64,000 bases of DNA from BJHQ01 sp964654285 (GTDB lineage Bacteria; Planctomycetota; UBA11346): assembly GCA_964654285.1 (NCBI GenBank), contig CAZZJC010000025.1, positions 1 through 64,000 of the forward strand. Direction: 5' to 3'. How positions within the stretch are numbered: the stretch's first letter is position 1; every line of letters begins with the position of its first letter. Under the pieces are notes generated by a model that had not been told where the DNA came from, made no database searches, and saw only the letters and a program-made list of their open reading frames with translations. Both the position numbers and the translations under genes were made by a program. Positions 61,460-64,000 of the stretch are shown here, piece after piece.

Positions 61460-64000
61460 ATGCAGCCGCCAGGATCCAGCATCGCCTTCTGGCTGCTCGC
61501 TCCCCAGGGCGCGGTGCGGCTCACGCCGGGTCGCGATCTGGTGATCGGCCGGGGCAGCCATGTCGAGGTGCGGATCGATGACCCCTCGGTGTCGCGCGAG
61601 CATTGCCGCCTGCGCTGGGATCGAGAACGGATGTGGCTGGCCGAGGATCTCGCCAGCTCGAACGGCACCATCGTCGCCGGTCAGCGCATCACCGCGGCCT
61701 GGCTGCTCGCGGATGGCCAGGACATCGTCATCGGTGGCCGGACGCTGACCTTCCGCATCCTCCCCGCCGGGGTTCCGCCGCCGATCCTGCCCGGAGCGGA
61801 TGAGCGCCAGACCCAGGAGGTCGGCACGCAGCACGGCTTTTCCGGCGTCTGCAAGGATCTGCATGGGCTGGTCCGGGCGCTCGCCCTCGCGGGCCAGAAC
61901 GGCCGCCTAGTGCTGGCGAACTCCAACACCCATTGCATCTGGTTCATCGATGGGGTGCCGCGCGCCGCGCGCTGCGATGGAGAGCTCGGCATGCCGGCGC
62001 TGTTCGCCCTGCTGCGCCGGTCGTTCAAGGACTTCACCTTCGCGCCGGAAGGCGAACCACCTCCCAACGCCCGCATCGACGGCGATGGCGAGACCATCCT
62101 CTTCGCGCTCTACGGCGGCGATCTCATCGCGAACGACGAGCTTGCCCGCGCCGAGGATCTCCAGCGCCGGCTCCTGGGCCGGCTGCCCGAGATCCCGGGC
62201 TGGGATCTCGGCGTGGTCTTCCAGGGCATCGGCCGGGTGAGCGGCGACTTCTACGATGCCGGCCTGCTCGCCGACGGCCGGTTGATGATGGCCATCGGCG
62301 ATGTCAGCGGCCACGGGGTGCGGGCGGCGATGCTGGTGGGCGGACTGCTGAAGGCCCTGCGTCTGATCCGGGCCAGCGAGTCGGATCCGCGCATCGTCCT
62401 CACCCGGCTCAATGACGATCTCCATGCCGATGTCCTGCCCGGCAGCTTCGCGACCTGCTGCGTAGTCGCCCTGGATCCCGGCACCGGCGCCGGCGAGATC
62501 ATCCTCGCCGGGCACCATCGGGCGCTGGTGCGCTCGGACAGCGGCACGGTGGTCCCCGTCGGCACACCCGGACTCGCCCTCGGCGTCATGAGCGGCGAGG
62601 AGTTCCGCAGTTCGCTCCAATCGATACCGATCGCGCTCGAACCCGGCGACCGCCTCGTGCTGTGCACCGATGGGGCCTTCGAGGCGCGCAATGACACCGG
62701 CGAGGAGCTCGGCCAGGAGGGTTTCTCCGACCTGGTCAGCTCCTGCGCTGCGGAACCGGCCGAGGCCTTCGCCAAGGCGCTTGAAAACGGGGTGCGCGCG
62801 CGCAATCCCAGGGTCGACGATGATCTGGCGATCCTGGTGGTGCGCCGGCTGGTACGGCAGGACGAGGACGACTCGGCGATCCGGACGACCGCGGTCGCGC
62901 TGCGCCGACGCCTGGGCGCGACCACCGATACCGCGGCGATCGCACTCAAGCTGGCGACCGCGACCGGCCAGCCGCCCGAACCGGTCGCGATCCCCGCCGA
63001 CCTGCCGATCCGCCGGTTCGGCCCGGGCGGGGATCTGGTCCTGGGCGAGCACCTGGGCGGCGGCGGCGGTGGCGAGGTGCTCGCCGCGATCCAGCGCGGA
63101 CTCGACCGTCCGGTCGCGGTGAAGCGGCTGGCGCCGCATCGGCGCTCCGCCGCCGATCTCGCCAAGTTCATCAGCGAGGCGCGGGTCACCGCCCGCCTCG
63201 ACCACCCCCACATCGTGCCCATCCACGAACTCGCGAGCGACGGCGAGGGCGGGATGCTCTACGTCATGAAGCGGCTGCGCGGCCGCAACTGGCTGCAGCG
63301 GCTGCGCGGTCTGGATCTCGTGGAAAATCTCGAAGTCCTGCTCAAGGTCTGCGATGCAGTGGCGTTCGCGCATGAACGCGGAATCGTCCATCGCGATCTG
63401 AAGCCGGGCAACATCCTGCTCGGCGACCACGGCGAAGTGCTGGTCACCGACTGGGGCCTGGCCGCCTGCGTCCGGCCCGGCAGCGATCTCGCCGGGGTGG
63501 CTCCGGCCCCGCGCGATGGCGTCGCCGTCGGCAGTCCCGCCTACATGGCCCCCGAGCAGGCCAAGGGCGAAGCCGCCGCGATCGGCACCGCCACCGACGT
63601 GTACCTGCTCGGCGGCATGCTCTTCGAGATGATCACCGGGCTGACGCCGCACCACGGCACCGACCAGCGATCGTGCATCACCGCGGCGGCTGAGAACCGC
63701 ATCCAGGAGCCGCCGCCCGGTACGGACGGTCCGCTGCTGGCGATCGCACGGGCGGCGCTCGCCAGCGAACCGTCGGCGCGTCCGCGCGACGCCGCCGCCT
63801 TCCGCGCCCGCCTGCGCGAGCACCTGCGCCACCGCGAAAGCCTGATCCTGGCCGAACGCGCCCGCCTGCTGCTGTCCGAGGCCGGGGATTATTCCGCCTG
63901 CATCCGCGCGATCGCCGCCTACGAGCAATCGGTGGCATTGTGGGAACGGAATGCCCAGGCCCGGCTGGGGCTGAGCGCGGCGCGGGTGACATTCGCCGGG
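61460..64000 (+). CDS. FHA + SpoIIE phosphatase + Ser/Thr kinase protein (cut by window end)
   Basis: 847 residues are visible from the ATG at 61460 and the gene runs off the window. Domains in order: FHA (about 25-95: VIGRGSHVEVRIDDPSVSRE, DLASSNGTIV), an unassigned region (120-215), a SpoIIE/RsbU-type PP2C phosphatase (about 235-465: GDFYDAGLL, AIGDVSGHGVRAAM, LVLCTDGAFEA, DDDLAILVVRR) and a Hanks-type kinase (about 525-790: LGGGGGGEV, PVAVKRL, IVHRDLKPGNILL near 644, VTDWGLA in place of DFG, SPAYMAPEQA). A TPR-like tail begins near residue 810. Kinase and phosphatase in one chain suggest a self-contained switch; target unknown. Confidence 0.9.
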   Translation, partial: MQPPGSSIAFWLLAPQGAVRLTPGRDLVIGRGSHVEVRIDDPSVSREHCRLRWDRERMWLAEDLASSNGTIVAGQRITAAWLLADGQDIVIGGRTLTFRILPAGVPPPILPGADERQTQEVGTQHGFSGVCKDLHGLVRALALAGQNGRLVLANSNTHCIWFIDGVPRAARCDGELGMPALFALLRRSFKDFTFAPEGEPPPNARIDGDGETILFALYGGDLIANDELARAEDLQRRLLGRLPEIPGWDLGVVFQGIGRVSGDFYDAGLLADGRLMMAIGDVSGHGVRAAMLVGGLLKALRLIRASESDPRIVLTRLNDDLHADVLPGSFATCCVVALDPGTGAGEIILAGHHRALVRSDSGTVVPVGTPGLALGVMSGEEFRSSLQSIPIALEPGDRLVLCTDGAFEARNDTGEELGQEGFSDLVSSCAAEPAEAFAKALENGVRARNPRVDDDLAILVVRRLVRQDEDDSAIRTTAVALRRRLGATTDTAAIALKLATATGQPPEPVAIPADLPIRRFGPGGDLVLGEHLGGGGGGEVLAAIQRGLDRPVAVKRLAPHRRSAADLAKFISEARVTARLDHPHIVPIHELASDGEGGMLYVMKRLRGRNWLQRLRGLDLVENLEVLLKVCDAVAFAHERGIVHRDLKPGNILLGDHGEVLVTDWGLAACVRPGSDLAGVAPAPRDGVAVGSPAYMAPEQAKGEAAAIGTATDVYLLGGMLFEMITGLTPHHGTDQRSCITAAAENRIQEPPPGTDGPLLAIARAALASEPSARPRDAAAFRARLREHLRHRESLILAERARLLLSEAGDYSACIRAIAAYEQSVALWERNAQARLGLSAARVTFAG

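Overview
This is a GC-rich window from a Gram-negative bacterium. A TonB-dependent receptor, several lipoprotein signals and a full 14-subunit complex I support the Gram-negative call. Rhs debris, PASTA proteins, an FHA/SpoIIE/kinase multidomain protein and dispersed palindromes would fit the Planctomycetes/Verrucomicrobia superphylum, but no phylogenetic marker fixes the taxon. I see no tRNA, rRNA or CRISPR array.

Layout. (1) 1-3.9 kb is accessory DNA: the tail of an unknown gene, an AT-rich small gene, an Rhs remnant, a REP-associated (Y1/HUH) transposase, a small membrane protein, and hairpin-rich non-coding stretches. (2) 3.9-20.1 kb, minus strand, is a non-canonical contractile injection system: DUF4255 cap-like protein, sheath, tube, a proline-rich protein, LysM adaptor, VgrG/gp5-like spike, PAAR-like tip, gp25, a baseplate-J protein with a BNR-type C-terminal extension, and a tail-I protein. 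Interleaved with these are four membrane-spanning proteins with similar N-terminal beta-domains, two of them carrying PASTA repeats. No AAA+ ATPase, tape measure or fibre gene is present. (3) 20.4-28.3 kb, plus strand, diverges from it: a giant membrane protein with a ceramidase-like (CREST) C-terminus and an HEEQH motif, a lipoprotein, a cNMP-domain/anion-permease fusion and a solitary substrate-binding-like protein. (4) 28.5-33.8 kb is a cobalamin riboswitch followed by btuB-btuC-btuD-btuF. The btuC/btuD junction carries a 202-bp insertion with 8-bp direct repeats; it contains a 102-bp palindromic element whose second copy lies inside the injection-system cluster.

(5) 33.9-42.2 kb: purA-uppS, a B12-binding radical SAM protein, a DUF4173-like membrane protein, a CreBC-like two-component system, a vapC remnant and a YbgC-like thioesterase. 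(6) 42.2-57.8 kb, minus strand: nuoA to nuoN in canonical order, with two oddities: NuoE carries a C-terminal fibronectin-III-like domain, and a DUF4328-like membrane gene is translationally coupled between nuoF and nuoG. (7) 58.1-64 kb, plus strand: an FHA protein, a lipoprotein, a TPR protein, apt, a DUF6941-like protein and a large FHA + SpoIIE phosphatase + Ser/Thr kinase protein cut by the window edge.

Best candidate for an undescribed system: the contractile apparatus at 4.2-20.1 kb with its Ig-like/TM/PASTA proteins, which suggests a membrane- and wall-anchored rather than freely released machine. This is inference from gene content.
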